Assembly (NCBI RefSeq): GCF_030816965.1
Contig: NZ_JAUSYQ010000002.1
Location: 992,001-1,056,000 of the forward strand
DNA length: 64,000 nt
Reading direction: 5' to 3'
DNA from: Streptomyces canus
GTDB lineage: Bacteria; Actinomycetota; Actinomycetes; Streptomycetales; Streptomycetaceae
A program made the position numbers and the translations under genes. A model generated the notes under the pieces. It was not told the origin of the DNA. It worked only from the letters and a program-made list of their open reading frames with translations, and made no database searches. Of the stretch, positions 1-9,076 are shown one piece after another; the first letter of the stretch is position 1; each line of letters opens with the position of its first letter.

Positions 1-874
1 AGCGCCCCGTGCTGCCGCGCAGGGTGATCAGCGGTTTCAGCAGGACGTGCCGGGGAGGCGAGTCCGGTGAGCGCAGCCGCCGCATCATCAGGTCGACGGC
101 GACCCGGCTCATCTCCTTGGCGGGTATATCGGCGGCGGTGAGGGGCGGATTCACCTGTTCGGCCCAGGGGCTGGCCGCGACGCCGACGACGGAGAAGTCG
201 CGCGGCACGCTGCGGCCGTGTCGGGTGAGTCCGCGGTAGACGCCTTCCAGGGCCGCTTCGTTCATGGTGACCAGCGACGTCGTCGCCGGGTCCTCGCTCA
301 GGATCCGCTCCACGACCTCCTCTCCCGAGGCGAGGTCGTCGCCGCAGAGATAGGCGTGCGGGGTGAGCAGCAGTTTCTTCATCGCCTCGGTGTAGCCCTC
401 GTCCCCCAGCCGTGCGAAGCCGTAGCCGCTGTTGAACAGTTGCTCGGACCGGTTGACGAAGGCGATTCTGCGGTGACCGAGGTCGGCGAGGTGCTGGACG
501 CAGCCGCCGGCCAGGCCGGCGAAGTCCAGATCGACCCAGCCGGCCACGTCGGCCCGATGGTTGCGGCCGATGGCCACGAAGGGGAAACCCGCCTCGGCCA
601 GGCTCTCGACGCGGTCGTCCTCCCGGCGGATCTCCATGACGATCACGCCGTCCACCCGCCGGTCGTCGATCATCCGCAGGAAAGAGGGGTCGTCATGGCT
701 GCCGGCGGGGGCGAGCAGCAGGTCGTAGCCCTGCTGGGCGGCGGCCTCGGCCACCCCGCCCACGAAGGCGAGCTGCATGGTGGTGTAGTCACGGAGGCGG
801 CCGGCGGGCGGGTAGAGGAGCCCCACCGTGTGCGTGCCGCCGCCGGAGTCGTCGGTTCTGGGTCGCGCTGCCAT
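1..874 (-). CDS. LacI/GalR-type sugar-binding sensor lacking the HTH domain (3' end outside window)
   Basis: The ATG at 874 lies two bases after the stop of the upstream phosphatase gene. The protein begins MAARPRTDDSGGGTHTVGLLYP and goes straight into a periplasmic-binding-protein-like ligand domain (GYDLLL, DGVIVMEI, GHRRIAFVNRS, ADIPAKEM). It reaches the typical LacI C-terminal 'LRGSTG' near the window edge, so about 290 residues are visible and little is missing. LacI regulators normally start with a 50-55 residue DNA-binding helix-turn-helix; here that space is taken by the phosphatase's HATPase domain in another frame, so the HTH is absent rather than overlooked. It may be a cytoplasmic ligand sensor working with the phosphatase, or a decayed regulator. 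Family call firm; role inferred. Confidence 0.8.
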   Translation of the reverse strand, partial: MAARPRTDDSGGGTHTVGLLYPPAGRLRDYTTMQLAFVGGVAEAAAQQGYDLLLAPAGSHDDPSFLRMIDDRRVDGVIVMEIRREDDRVESLAEAGFPFVAIGRNHRADVAGWVDLDFAGLAGGCVQHLADLGHRRIAFVNRSEQLFNSGYGFARLGDEGYTEAMKKLLLTPHAYLCGDDLASGEEVVERILSEDPATTSLVTMNEAALEGVYRGLTRHGRSVPRDFSVVGVAASPWAEQVNPPLTAADIPAKEMSRVAVDLMMRRLRSPDSPPRHVLLKPLITLRGSTGR

Positions 875-876
875 GG

Positions 877-3498
877 TCAGCCGGCCGGGAGGGATTGTTC
901 GGCCCAGATGGTCTTGCCCAGGGGGGTCTGGCGGGTGCCCCAGCCCTGGGTGAGCTGGGCGACCATGTGCAGGCCGCGGCCGCCCTCGTCGTAGGTGCGG
1001 GCGCGGCGCAGATGCGGGGCGGTGTTGCTGGCGTCGGAGACCTCGCAGATCAGGGTCCGGTCACGGATGAGCCGGAGGCCGATCGGAACGGCGCCGTAGC
1101 GGATGGCGTTGGTGACCAGCTCGCTCACCACCAGCTCGGTGACGAACGCCGCCTCCTCCAGCCCCCACGCGGTGAGCTGACGGGTGGTCTGGGCGCGGGC
1201 GTCGGCCACGATCGACGGGTCGGAGGGCAGGGACCAGGCGGCGACCTGGTCGGCGTGCAGGGCACGGGTGCGGGCGAGGAGCAGCGCCACGTCGTCGGAG
1301 GGGCTCTTGGGCAGCAGATCCTTGAGAATGATGTCGCAGGTCGTTTCCAGCGAGGTGACCGGACCGGCCAGGGACTCGCACAGCCGGTCGAGCCCGAGGC
1401 CGACGTCACGGTCGCGCGCCTCGACCAGACCGTCGGTGCAGAAGGCCAGCAGACTGCCCTCGGGCAGCTCCAGCTCGGTGCACTCGAAGGGCAGCCCTCC
1501 GACGCCGAGCAACGGCCCCGGCGTCAGATCCACCACCCGGGCCGTGCCGTCGGGGAGGAGCACGACGGGCGGGACATGACCTGCGCTGGCGAAGGTGCAC
1601 ACACGGGAGACCGGGTCGTAGACGGCGTACAGACAGGTCGCACCGATCTCGCCGCTGACGACGTACGGCTCGTCCGGAGCGATGTCCTCCTCGTCCGTGG
1701 ACAGGTGGGTGACCAGATCGTCCAGGTGGGTGAGGAGTTCGTCCGGGGGGAGGTCCACGTCGGCGAGGGTGCGGACGGCGGTGCGGAGCCGGCCCATGGT
1801 GGCGGAGGCATGGATGCCGTGCCCGACGACGTCCCCCACGACCAGGGCCACGCGGGTGCCCGACAGGGGCACGACGTCGAACCAGTCGCCGCCCACGCCC
1901 GCGCCGGTGCCGGCGGGCAGGTAGCGGTACGCCACCTCGACGGCCGCCTGTTTGGGCAGGTCCCGGGGCAGGAGGCTGCGCTGGAGGGTGAGGGCGTTGG
2001 TGCGCTCACGGGTGTAGCGGCGGGCGTTGTCGACGCCGACCGCGGCCCGGCCCGCGAGTTCCTCGGCGAGGATCAGGTCGTCCGGTTCGAAGGGCGGGGA
2101 GCCGCTGCTGCGGGCGAAGACCGCGACGCCGAGGGTGATGCCCCGGGCGCGCAGGGGGGTGGCCATGACGGAGTGGAACCCGTACTCCGCCACGCGTGCG
2201 GTGCGCGTCTCGTGTCCGGCGATCCAGGCCGCGAAGTCGGGGTCGTCCGCGCCGCTGAGCACCGGTTTTCCCTCGGCCAGACAGCGGGCGGGCGGCGAGA
2301 ACGGCGGGTAGGTGTCCATCCCGCCGAGATCGATGGCCGCCTCGGGTACGCCCTCCCCCTCGGCGGCGGACTGGTGGGCGACCCTGCGGAGCACCACGGC
2401 CGCATCGACCGGTCCCGGCACGGGTTCGTCCCCGCGCAGCACGGAGTCGAGGAGGTCCACACTGACGAAGTCGGCGAGGCGCGGGGCGGCGAGATCGGCG
2501 AGCTCCTGGGCGGTGCGGGTCACGTTCAGGGTGGTGCCGATGCAGGTGCCGGCCTCCTGCAGCAGGGCGAGCCGCTGCCGGGCCGCGTGCTGGTCGCTGC
2601 TGTCGAACGCGGCGGTGCCCACGCCGACTACCTCACCGGTCGCGGGGTCGCGGACGGGCCAGAGCTCGATGACCCAGGCGCGGTGGTGGGCGGAGCCGCG
2701 GGGGACGGCAGCGCCCGGAGCGCAGGCCGGTTCCGGGGCCAGACACTCGTAGCGCATCGGGGCGCGTTCTTCGGCGACTCGGCGGACACACTGGAGGAAA
2801 CCCTCATCGGCGGGAGCGGGCGCCTGCGGCTCGTATCCGGCGTCGAGGGCCACCCCGCGTGCGGCTTGGCGCATCGCCGGTTCACCCCCGTCCCTGGCGG
2901 TCGGCCGGTCTCCGTCCCCGGCCGGCGGCTCGCCTCCCTCGGTTCCTGCCGCTCGCTCCCCGCCGTCGGCTCGTACCTCTCGCTCCTCGGCTCCTACCGC
3001 TCGTGCTCCGCCCTCGACCCCTGTCCCTCTCTCCCCGCTCCCCCTCTCCCCGCTCTCCGCCGTCGCGTTCCGGCGCCACGAGCCGGACGTCACGCTGTGG
3101 GCGGAGAGCGCGATCGAGGCCTGGTCGAAGGCCCACTCCACCAGACTTCGGTCGGGGCCCGGGGAGAGGGTCACGACGAAGGAGTGGGCCGTGCCGTCGC
3201 GGCCCAGCGACGGCTGGGCGTGCAGGGCCGTTTCGACGGGGTGGCCGTCCCGATGCCGCAGTGCCGCCGTGCCCCTCCATTCCTGGGAGCCGGTGAGAGA
3301 GAGTCCGGTCGCCCCGGGAACTCCCTCACCGAGCAGCAGATCTGTCGCGGCGCGCCCTACGACCTCCGGGGCTCGGTGGCCCAGCAGTCGTCGAGCGCCC
3401 TCGCTCCACCCTGTGACCACGCCGTCCAGGCTGAGGGTGACCGTCGCGACATCGGATGACCACCCGCTGTGACCGTTTCCTTGATCAAAAGTGGCCAT
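877..3498 (-). CDS. SpoIIE-type PP2C phosphatase with PAS, GAF and HATPase domains
   Basis: A multi-domain cytoplasmic signalling protein of about 873 residues. In order: an N-terminal PAS-like segment, a low-complexity Gly/Glu/Arg-rich linker (roughly residues 150-215), a second sensor segment, a GAF domain (about 315-490), a SpoIIE/PP2C catalytic domain (GVGGDWFDVV near 533 and GDVVGHGI, supplying metal-binding Asp residues), and a C-terminal GHKL ATPase domain (LVVSELVTNAIRYG near 786, GGRGLHMV). Such Streptomyces proteins dephosphorylate anti-anti-sigma factors and may phosphorylate them through the anti-sigma-like kinase domain. An upstream GTG at 3552 would add 18 residues, but the ATG at 3498 starts the PAS-like region better; neither has a strong ribosome-binding site. 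The headless LacI gene follows after two bases. Confidence 0.88.
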   Translation of the reverse strand: MATFDQGNGHSGWSSDVATVTLSLDGVVTGWSEGARRLLGHRAPEVVGRAATDLLLGEGVPGATGLSLTGSQEWRGTAALRHRDGHPVETALHAQPSLGRDGTAHSFVVTLSPGPDRSLVEWAFDQASIALSAHSVTSGSWRRNATAESGERGSGERGTGVEGGARAVGAEEREVRADGGERAAGTEGGEPPAGDGDRPTARDGGEPAMRQAARGVALDAGYEPQAPAPADEGFLQCVRRVAEERAPMRYECLAPEPACAPGAAVPRGSAHHRAWVIELWPVRDPATGEVVGVGTAAFDSSDQHAARQRLALLQEAGTCIGTTLNVTRTAQELADLAAPRLADFVSVDLLDSVLRGDEPVPGPVDAAVVLRRVAHQSAAEGEGVPEAAIDLGGMDTYPPFSPPARCLAEGKPVLSGADDPDFAAWIAGHETRTARVAEYGFHSVMATPLRARGITLGVAVFARSSGSPPFEPDDLILAEELAGRAAVGVDNARRYTRERTNALTLQRSLLPRDLPKQAAVEVAYRYLPAGTGAGVGGDWFDVVPLSGTRVALVVGDVVGHGIHASATMGRLRTAVRTLADVDLPPDELLTHLDDLVTHLSTDEEDIAPDEPYVVSGEIGATCLYAVYDPVSRVCTFASAGHVPPVVLLPDGTARVVDLTPGPLLGVGGLPFECTELELPEGSLLAFCTDGLVEARDRDVGLGLDRLCESLAGPVTSLETTCDIILKDLLPKSPSDDVALLLARTRALHADQVAAWSLPSDPSIVADARAQTTRQLTAWGLEEAAFVTELVVSELVTNAIRYGAVPIGLRLIRDRTLICEVSDASNTAPHLRRARTYDEGGRGLHMVAQLTQGWGTRQTPLGKTIWAEQSLPAG

Positions 3499-3622
3499 TC
3501 TTGCTCTATTCGCGCGGTGAGGTGCCTCACAGACCCAGAGTGCGCGCCGCACAGGAATCGGACAAGTCAGATCCAGGGACCCGTAGGCGTCCAGGCGTCA
3601 GACCTGCATCGCCCGGTGTCCC

Positions 3623-6600
3623 TCACAGCGCGGTCCCCGGATCGCAGCATCCCTCACGCCGCAGCTGTTCGCTCACGCCGAGCCATTCCGCCTCGGAGGT
3701 CGCGTCGGAGAACACACCGGAGCGTCGCACGGAGTCGAAGGCGTCCACGAGGTCCGTCTGCTCGAAGCAGACACCTCCGCGCAGCACAGCCACCGTGCGG
3801 ATCAGAGTGTCGAAGTCGGTGAAGGGGTCACCGTCCACGACCGTGAGATCGGCGAGCTTGCCCTCCTCCAGCGTGCCCAGGTCGGCGTCCGCGCCGAACA
3901 CACGGGCGGGCAGCAGGGTGGCGGTGCGCAGGGCCTCGGCGGGAGACAGCCCGCCGCGGTGCAGCGCCCGCAGGGCGAGGTGCAGGTGCAGACCGACCGG
4001 CACGAGTGGCTGGTCCGTGCCGAGCGCGATATGACCGCCGTCGGCCAGGATGCGCCCATACACGGCCATCTCCCGGTCGAGAGTGGCCAGTTGGGCGGCC
4101 GTGGGCGGCTGACCGGCCTGCTGGCGGACCAACGCGGTGTCCCACGGCGGCATCAGGGAGGTGACACGGCGGTCCTCCGCGAGGGCGGGGTCCGCGCCCA
4201 GCAGGGCGAGCGCCGTGAACGGGGTGGCGACGAGATGGAAGCCCGCCTTGGTGTAGATCTCCTGGACGTCCTGGTGGACACGGCCCGTGGCGGTGGTCGC
4301 GTGCCCGAACTCCAGTCGCTGGGTCGCCTGCAGATGGGTCGTCAGGTCCTGTCCGAGCTGCACGCCCGGCGTGCAGAGATGGCTGCCGCTGCGCACACCG
4401 AGCCGCTCGTGCGCGAAGTCCGCGGCCTCCTTCATCACCCAGCCAGGGGCACGGACGTACGTCTTCACGAAGTCCCAGTCCAGCGCCGCCCCGCGCTCCA
4501 GCGAGCGCCGCAGCCCCTCGGGGGTGCGGTGCGCGCGGCCCATGCTGTAGGCGACGCGGGCCCCGTCGAGCAGTTCCCCGGTGGCCAGCAGCCGCGGCCC
4601 GGCGAGTACTCCGGCGGCGACCGCCTCACGGATACGGGCCTGCTCGTAGGCGAAGCCGCCCAGGGAGACGGCGGTGGTGATGCCGTAGGCGAGTTGCAGC
4701 GCGGTCTGACGTCCGCCGTAGGTGCTCTGCCAGGGGTGGGTGTGCGCGTCCCAGAGCCCTGGGAGCACGGTGCGGTCGCTCGCGTCGAGTCGGCGTGCGG
4801 CCGATCGCCCGGTGCGGTGCGGGGAGACCTCCGCGATACGGCCGTCACGGATCAGGATGTCGATGTCCTCGCGGACGTCCGGTCCGGTGCCGTCCCAGAA
4901 GCGGCCGGCGTGCACGAGCGTGTCGGCGGGGCGGGGGCGCCGGTACTCCAACGACACCTTGACGGTACGGGCCTTGCCGCTGCGGACGTCGATCAGGCGC
5001 AGGGCGCCGGCGGAGAGGTGGAGCAGGGTGTGGCCGTCGGCGGACCAGGAGGGGTGGTCGGCGGGCTCGGTGGTGAGGCGGCGCGGCGCACCGTCGGGGG
5101 TACCGTCCGAGCGGACCGGCAGCAGCCACAGAGCGGACTCGGCGACCACGGCCATCCAGCGGCCGTCCGGCGACCAGACCGGGCCGGAGTCGTAGCGGTC
5201 GGAGACAGAGGTGTGCGGGGCGAGGGCGTGCAGGGCGGCGGTGCCGGTAGTGGTGTCGACGACCCGGATGAGGTTGTAGCCCTCGCGGAAGCGCTGGTTG
5301 AGTCGGTTGCGATCGCACAGGGCGAGGTACCGCCCGTCGGGAGACCAGCTGGGGCGGCCCGGCAGACCGCCCGCGCCGAGCGGTGCGACGAGGGCCCGTT
5401 CGCTGCCGTCGGGCAGGTCGCGCACGACCAGGGTGCCGGACATGTCCAGGCAGGCCAGCCGGGTCCCGTCGGGCGAGAGGGCGGGGAAGACCCGGCCGCC
5501 GTCGGCAAGCACGGTCTCCTCGCCGGAGTCGAGGTCCCGGCGCCGTACGGCGAACAGTCCGTCCCGGTCGTCGGCGAAGACCAGCCCCGTGCCGTCGGGT
5601 GTCCAGGTCGGCCCCAGCACATAGCGCGTGTGCGGGACTTGGAGCACCCTGCGGGGTGCTCGCCCGCCCGTCGTCCCGGCGGTCCACAGGGAGTTGAGCG
5701 CGGCGAAGGCGACACTGCGTCCGTCGGGCGAGAGGGCGGGCAGATGCAGGGCGCGCACGGGCCGGGTGCCGGCGCCTTCGAAGTCGTACGCCTTGCCGCG
5801 GTAGCGGGGCCGTGGCACGGGCATTGCGGCCGTGAACGGGATCTCCTCCCCCGCCGCGGGCGCCTCGGGGTCCGCGAGGCGGAAGTGACCGTCCACCGCG
5901 AGCAGGAGCCGTTCGCCGTCGGTCCAGCGGGGCGGCGCCGGAAGGACGTCGCCGTCGATGGCGATCGGCGTGCCGTCCACGACGAGGGTGCACGAGGCGC
6001 TGGGGGCGGGCGTGGTGCGCAGATACGCGAGGCGGCCGCCCGGTGAGACGGCCGGGGTCATGAGCTGGGCGCCGGAATCGTCGGTGTGCTCGACGGTGAC
6101 CGGTCCCGAACCGTCGGCGGCGACCGAGGCGACGGTGTCGGCGCGCAGGGTGCCCGTGGTGGTGACGGCCGCGCGCACGAACAGCACGCGCTCGCCGTCC
6201 GCCGACCAGGTCGGGTCGAAGTCCTCCCAGGCACGCCCCTGTACAGGGCCTTGCTGGGCGGCGCGTCCGGTGAGCCGGGTCAGTGCGCCGGAGCGTACGT
6301 CGACGACCCAGATGCGGTACGGGCTGCCGGTCACGGTGTCGCCGCCGCGCTCGGAGGCGAACGCGACCCGGGTGCCGTCCGGCGACCAGGCGGGGCCGCG
6401 GTCGTCCCAGGGCCCGTCGGTGAGCTGTCGTACGTCGCTGCCGTCGGACCGCAGCGTCCAGAGGTGGAAGCCGCCGCCGCGGTAGGCGCACACGACGAGG
6501 CGGCCGCCGTCGGGCGAGAACTGCGGACGGGTGGGTTCGAGGCCGGGCGAGGTGAGCGCGACGGCGGTGCCACCGGTGCGCGGAATGGACCAGAGCACGT

Positions 6601-6817
6601 TCTGCACTTCGGCGACGAGCCGGTCGCCTGCCGGGGAGAGCGTCGCGGAACCGCCGGTGGCGGCGGTGAGGGAGAGGGTGACCGTGTGGGAGGGCTCGGC
6701 CGAGGCGGGTGGACCGGCGGCCGCGACGGCGGTGGCGGTGACACCGGCGGCCTGGAGGAATCTGCGGCGGGAGAGCGGACCGGTCCGGAAGGTGTCATGT
6801 GTGCCGTGGGCGTCCAA
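3623..6817 (-). CDS. Tat-exported amidohydrolase with N-terminal TolB/WD40-like propeller
   Basis: This 1064-residue secreted protein carries a twin-arginine signal (LSRRRFLQAAG, residues 16-26) followed by ASA. Residues about 45-620 are repeated TolB-like beta-propeller blades with recurring 'SPDG' and 'WSPDG' motifs. Residues about 640-1040 are a metal-dependent amidohydrolase domain with the HxH motif (LWDAHTHPW near 686) and a late Asp (GTDQPL near 931). The architecture matches the family of propeller-amidohydrolase fusions thought to hydrolyse cyclic amides or peptides; the substrate is unknown. The start codon is TTG, supported by GGAGG five bases upstream and by the signal peptide beginning just behind it. 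The gene stands alone on the minus strand. Confidence 0.88.
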   Translation of the reverse strand: MDAHGTHDTFRTGPLSRRRFLQAAGVTATAVAAAGPPASAEPSHTVTLSLTAATGGSATLSPAGDRLVAEVQNVLWSIPRTGGTAVALTSPGLEPTRPQFSPDGGRLVVCAYRGGGFHLWTLRSDGSDVRQLTDGPWDDRGPAWSPDGTRVAFASERGGDTVTGSPYRIWVVDVRSGALTRLTGRAAQQGPVQGRAWEDFDPTWSADGERVLFVRAAVTTTGTLRADTVASVAADGSGPVTVEHTDDSGAQLMTPAVSPGGRLAYLRTTPAPSASCTLVVDGTPIAIDGDVLPAPPRWTDGERLLLAVDGHFRLADPEAPAAGEEIPFTAAMPVPRPRYRGKAYDFEGAGTRPVRALHLPALSPDGRSVAFAALNSLWTAGTTGGRAPRRVLQVPHTRYVLGPTWTPDGTGLVFADDRDGLFAVRRRDLDSGEETVLADGGRVFPALSPDGTRLACLDMSGTLVVRDLPDGSERALVAPLGAGGLPGRPSWSPDGRYLALCDRNRLNQRFREGYNLIRVVDTTTGTAALHALAPHTSVSDRYDSGPVWSPDGRWMAVVAESALWLLPVRSDGTPDGAPRRLTTEPADHPSWSADGHTLLHLSAGALRLIDVRSGKARTVKVSLEYRRPRPADTLVHAGRFWDGTGPDVREDIDILIRDGRIAEVSPHRTGRSAARRLDASDRTVLPGLWDAHTHPWQSTYGGRQTALQLAYGITTAVSLGGFAYEQARIREAVAAGVLAGPRLLATGELLDGARVAYSMGRAHRTPEGLRRSLERGAALDWDFVKTYVRAPGWVMKEAADFAHERLGVRSGSHLCTPGVQLGQDLTTHLQATQRLEFGHATTATGRVHQDVQEIYTKAGFHLVATPFTALALLGADPALAEDRRVTSLMPPWDTALVRQQAGQPPTAAQLATLDREMAVYGRILADGGHIALGTDQPLVPVGLHLHLALRALHRGGLSPAEALRTATLLPARVFGADADLGTLEEGKLADLTVVDGDPFTDFDTLIRTVAVLRGGVCFEQTDLVDAFDSVRRSGVFSDATSEAEWLGVSEQLRREGCCDPGTAL

Positions 6818-6939
6818 GGGAGCCTCCAGTGCGCGGGTGAGATGCCGGTCGACAAGGGCCCTTCCCCGCAGGGGCCGCTCCTGCTCCCGAACACCGGGTC
6901 CGGGAGCGGTTTTCCGCCCCCGGACACCAACCCCTCAGC

Positions 6940-7539
6940 TCACAGACCGTCACGCACCATCGCGTCGACGATCCGCACGTGGCGGTCGGCCGCCGTGCCG
7001 GAGAACTCGTTCTCATAGTTGAGGCCGTAGGGCCAGAAGTGCCCGCCGCCGGTGGACAACTTGGCCGAGGAACCGTCGAACTGCCGCACGAGGGCCGTCG
7101 CCTGAGCACCCGTCCAGGTGCCACTGCCGCCGAGAGAGGACCAGCCCGAGCTCGTGCCCACGCCGATGGTGTGGGCGATCTCGTGCAGAGCGGTCCGCTC
7201 GGTCATGTAACTGCGGTTGCTGCCGAAGCGGATGGTTCCGTTGAGGTTGCCGTCCGCGGTGGGCACGCTCGTGTCGTAGCGGACGGTGATGGACTTCCCC
7301 AGGTCGCTGAGGTTGTTGTAGCGCGCCACCGCGGCGTTCATCGCCGAGGTGATGAGGGTGTACGCCGCCTGCTGGTCCGCGGTCGGGTTGCTCGCCCGCT
7401 CCAGGGTCCAGGTGATGGTGGCCGCCGCGACCTGTTCCTGGGGTGCGGGCGCGGCGGGCGGGGCGGCCTGGGCGACGCCGGGGCCGGCCAGAAGCAGGGC
7501 GGCGAGCGCTGCTGCCACTGCGGTCTTTCGTGGGTTCAT
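6940..7539 (-). CDS. small secreted zinc metalloprotease
   Basis: A 199-residue protein with a Sec signal peptide (MNPRKTAVAAALAALLLAG...AQAAP). The catalytic zinc motif HEIAHTIGVG (about residue 117) fits HExxHxxGxxH-like metzincin proteases except that the third ligand is not obvious. The mature part includes an aromatic C-terminal segment (GGHFWPYGLNYENEFS) found in small Streptomyces secreted proteases. It probably degrades extracellular protein. The ATG at 7539 has an upstream GAGGA. The upstream region holds a tandem repeat (7553-7594) and a 16-bp perfect palindrome (7608-7623), suggesting control by a LacI-type repressor. Exact peptidase family not certain. Confidence 0.78.
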   Translation of the reverse strand: MNPRKTAVAAALAALLLAGPGVAQAAPPAAPAPQEQVAAATITWTLERASNPTADQQAAYTLITSAMNAAVARYNNLSDLGKSITVRYDTSVPTADGNLNGTIRFGSNRSYMTERTALHEIAHTIGVGTSSGWSSLGGSGTWTGAQATALVRQFDGSSAKLSTGGGHFWPYGLNYENEFSGTAADRHVRIVDAMVRDGL

Positions 7540-7552
7540 GTGGGGTCCTCTT

Positions 7553-7594
7553 GTGGGGGTGGATCCTGTGGGGGGTGGATCCCGTGGGGGGAAG
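7553..7594. repeat. short tandem repeat in the protease leader
   Basis: Two full units and one partial unit of GTGGGGG(G)TGGATCCY stand head to tail (7553-7567, 7568-7583, then 7584-7594). They lie between the protease start codon and the palindrome at 7608, so they would be in the 5' untranslated leader if transcription starts near the palindrome. No function is known. Confidence 0.6.
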
Positions 7595-7607
7595 TCGAGG
7601 CATGAAC

Positions 7608-7623
7608 TGGAAAGCGCTTTCCA
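7608..7623. promoter_or_regulatory. 16-bp perfect palindrome, LacI-type operator candidate
   Basis: TGGAAAGCGCTTTCCA is a perfect palindrome with the central CG typical of LacI/GalR operators. It lies about 70 bp upstream of the protease start codon (7539) and downstream of gudD. The regulator is not identifiable here: the nearest LacI-like protein (1-874) has no DNA-binding domain. Confidence 0.6.
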
Positions 7624-7710
7624 AGGTGTCCCGGATGCTAATGAGGTGTCTTGGTCATGTCAACGACTTCGGACGCCCGGAATCCGGCGACACCCCCTCG
7701 CCGCTCCGGC

Positions 7711-9039
7711 TCAGCGCACGAGACAGGGACGCTTGGCGTCGAAGGCCCAGTCCTTGACCAGGTACCGCATCCCGACGGCGTCGTCGCGCCCCGACGAGGC
7801 GACCTGCTCGTGCAGTTCGTGTGCCGCGAGGAGCCGGTCCATGTCCAGACGGACCCCGAGACCGGGCGTGTCCGGGACGGCGACCTCGCCGCCGGTGATC
7901 CGCGGCGGTTCGACGGTGAGCCGTTCCAGGCCTTCCTGCCAGATCCAGTGGGTGTCGAGGGCGTTGTACTCGCCCGGGGCGGCGGCACCGCAGTGCGCCA
8001 TCATCGCGAGCGAGATGTCGAAGTGGTTGTTGGAGTGGCAGCCCCAGGTCAGCCCCATGGCATGGCACAGCTGCGCGACCCGGACCGAGCCCTGCATGGT
8101 CCAGAAGTGCGGGTCGGCGAGCGGGATGGACACCGACTGCAGGGCCAGGGCGTGGGTCAGCTGCCGCCAGTCCGTGGCGATCATGTTGGTCGCGGTGGGC
8201 AGCCCGGTGGCCCGGCGGAACTCGGCGAGGATCTCCCGGCCCGAGTAACCGCCTTCCGCACCGCACGGATCCTCGGCATAGGCGAGCGTGCCGACGAGCG
8301 GACGGCACAGCTCGACCGCCTCGCGCAGGGACCAGGCACCGTTCGGATCGAGGGTGATCCGGGCCTCGGGGAACCGCTCCTTGAGCGCGTGGACGGCTTT
8401 CACCTCCTCGCTGCCCGGCAGGACACCGCCCTTGAGCTTGAAGTCACGGAAGCCGTAGTGGTCGTAGGTGGCCTCGGCCTGGCGGACGATCGCCTCGGGG
8501 GTCAGTGCCTCCTCGCGCCGGATGCGGTACCACTCCGCTTCCGCACCGGGCTCACGGACGTAGTCGAGGTCGGTGCGGCCCGGGTCGCCGACGTAGAAGA
8601 GGTATCCCAGAACCCGTACGGCAGCGCGCTGCCGGCCGTCGCCGAGCAACGTCACGACCGGGACGTCGAGGTGCTGTCCGAGCAGGTCCAGAAGCGCCGA
8701 CTCGACGGCGGTGACCGCGTGCACGGTCGTCCGCAGATCGAAGGTCTGGGCACCGCGGCCGCCCGAGTCACGGTCGGCGAAGGTGTCGTGGAGAGTGCGC
8801 AGGACGCGCTTGTAGTCGCCGACACGGGCACCGACGACCAGCCGCTCGGCGTCGCGGAGGGTGCGCGTGATGCCGTCGCCGCCCGGCACCTCGCCGAGGC
8901 CGGTGCGTCCCTCGGAGTCCTCGAGGACGACGACGTTCCGGGTGAAGTAGGGAGCGTGGGCACCGGAGAGGTTCAGGAGCATGGAGTCCCGGCCGGCGAC
9001 GGGATAGACGGAGAACTTCGTGACGACGGGCTGGCTCAT
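7711..9039 (-). CDS. gudD: glucarate dehydratase
   Basis: A 442-residue cytoplasmic member of the mandelate racemase/enolase superfamily, predicted to dehydrate D-glucarate to 5-keto-4-deoxyglucarate. The family landmarks are present: the N-terminal [13 protein letters not shown] capping region, the KLKGG lysine motif, the metal-binding DPNGAW, the NMIAT strand and the catalytic-His segment [10 protein letters not shown]. Length matches known GudD. It follows the GntP-type permease gene by 37 bp on the same strand, so the two are probably one transcript: uptake then first catabolic step. Regulation is expected from the divergent IclR gene and the palindrome at 10496-10526. Later pathway enzymes are not in the window. 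Confidence 0.93.
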   Translation of the reverse strand: MSQPVVTKFSVYPVAGRDSMLLNLSGAHAPYFTRNVVVLEDSEGRTGLGEVPGGDGITRTLRDAERLVVGARVGDYKRVLRTLHDTFADRDSGGRGAQTFDLRTTVHAVTAVESALLDLLGQHLDVPVVTLLGDGRQRAAVRVLGYLFYVGDPGRTDLDYVREPGAEAEWYRIRREEALTPEAIVRQAEATYDHYGFRDFKLKGGVLPGSEEVKAVHALKERFPEARITLDPNGAWSLREAVELCRPLVGTLAYAEDPCGAEGGYSGREILAEFRRATGLPTATNMIATDWRQLTHALALQSVSIPLADPHFWTMQGSVRVAQLCHAMGLTWGCHSNNHFDISLAMMAHCGAAAPGEYNALDTHWIWQEGLERLTVEPPRITGGEVAVPDTPGLGVRLDMDRLLAAHELHEQVASSGRDDAVGMRYLVKDWAFDAKRPCLVR

Positions 9040-9076
9040 GGCGAGGCGGTCCTTCTGACGAGTGATGAGGGAGAGG

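Noticed and set aside
895..3459. Long plus-strand open frame (854 codons)
   Set aside because: It is antisense to the phosphatase gene, whose domains are clear; the GC-rich third positions create long mirror frames. The translation has no recognisable motif.
3959..6046. Plus-strand open frame of 695 codons
   Set aside because: Antisense shadow of the propeller-amidohydrolase; no domain signature.
6883..6907. GCTCCCG/CGGGAGC hairpin after the secreted protease gene
   Set aside because: Only a seven-base stem; the T-run is on the wrong side for the minus-strand gene, so I did not call it a terminator.
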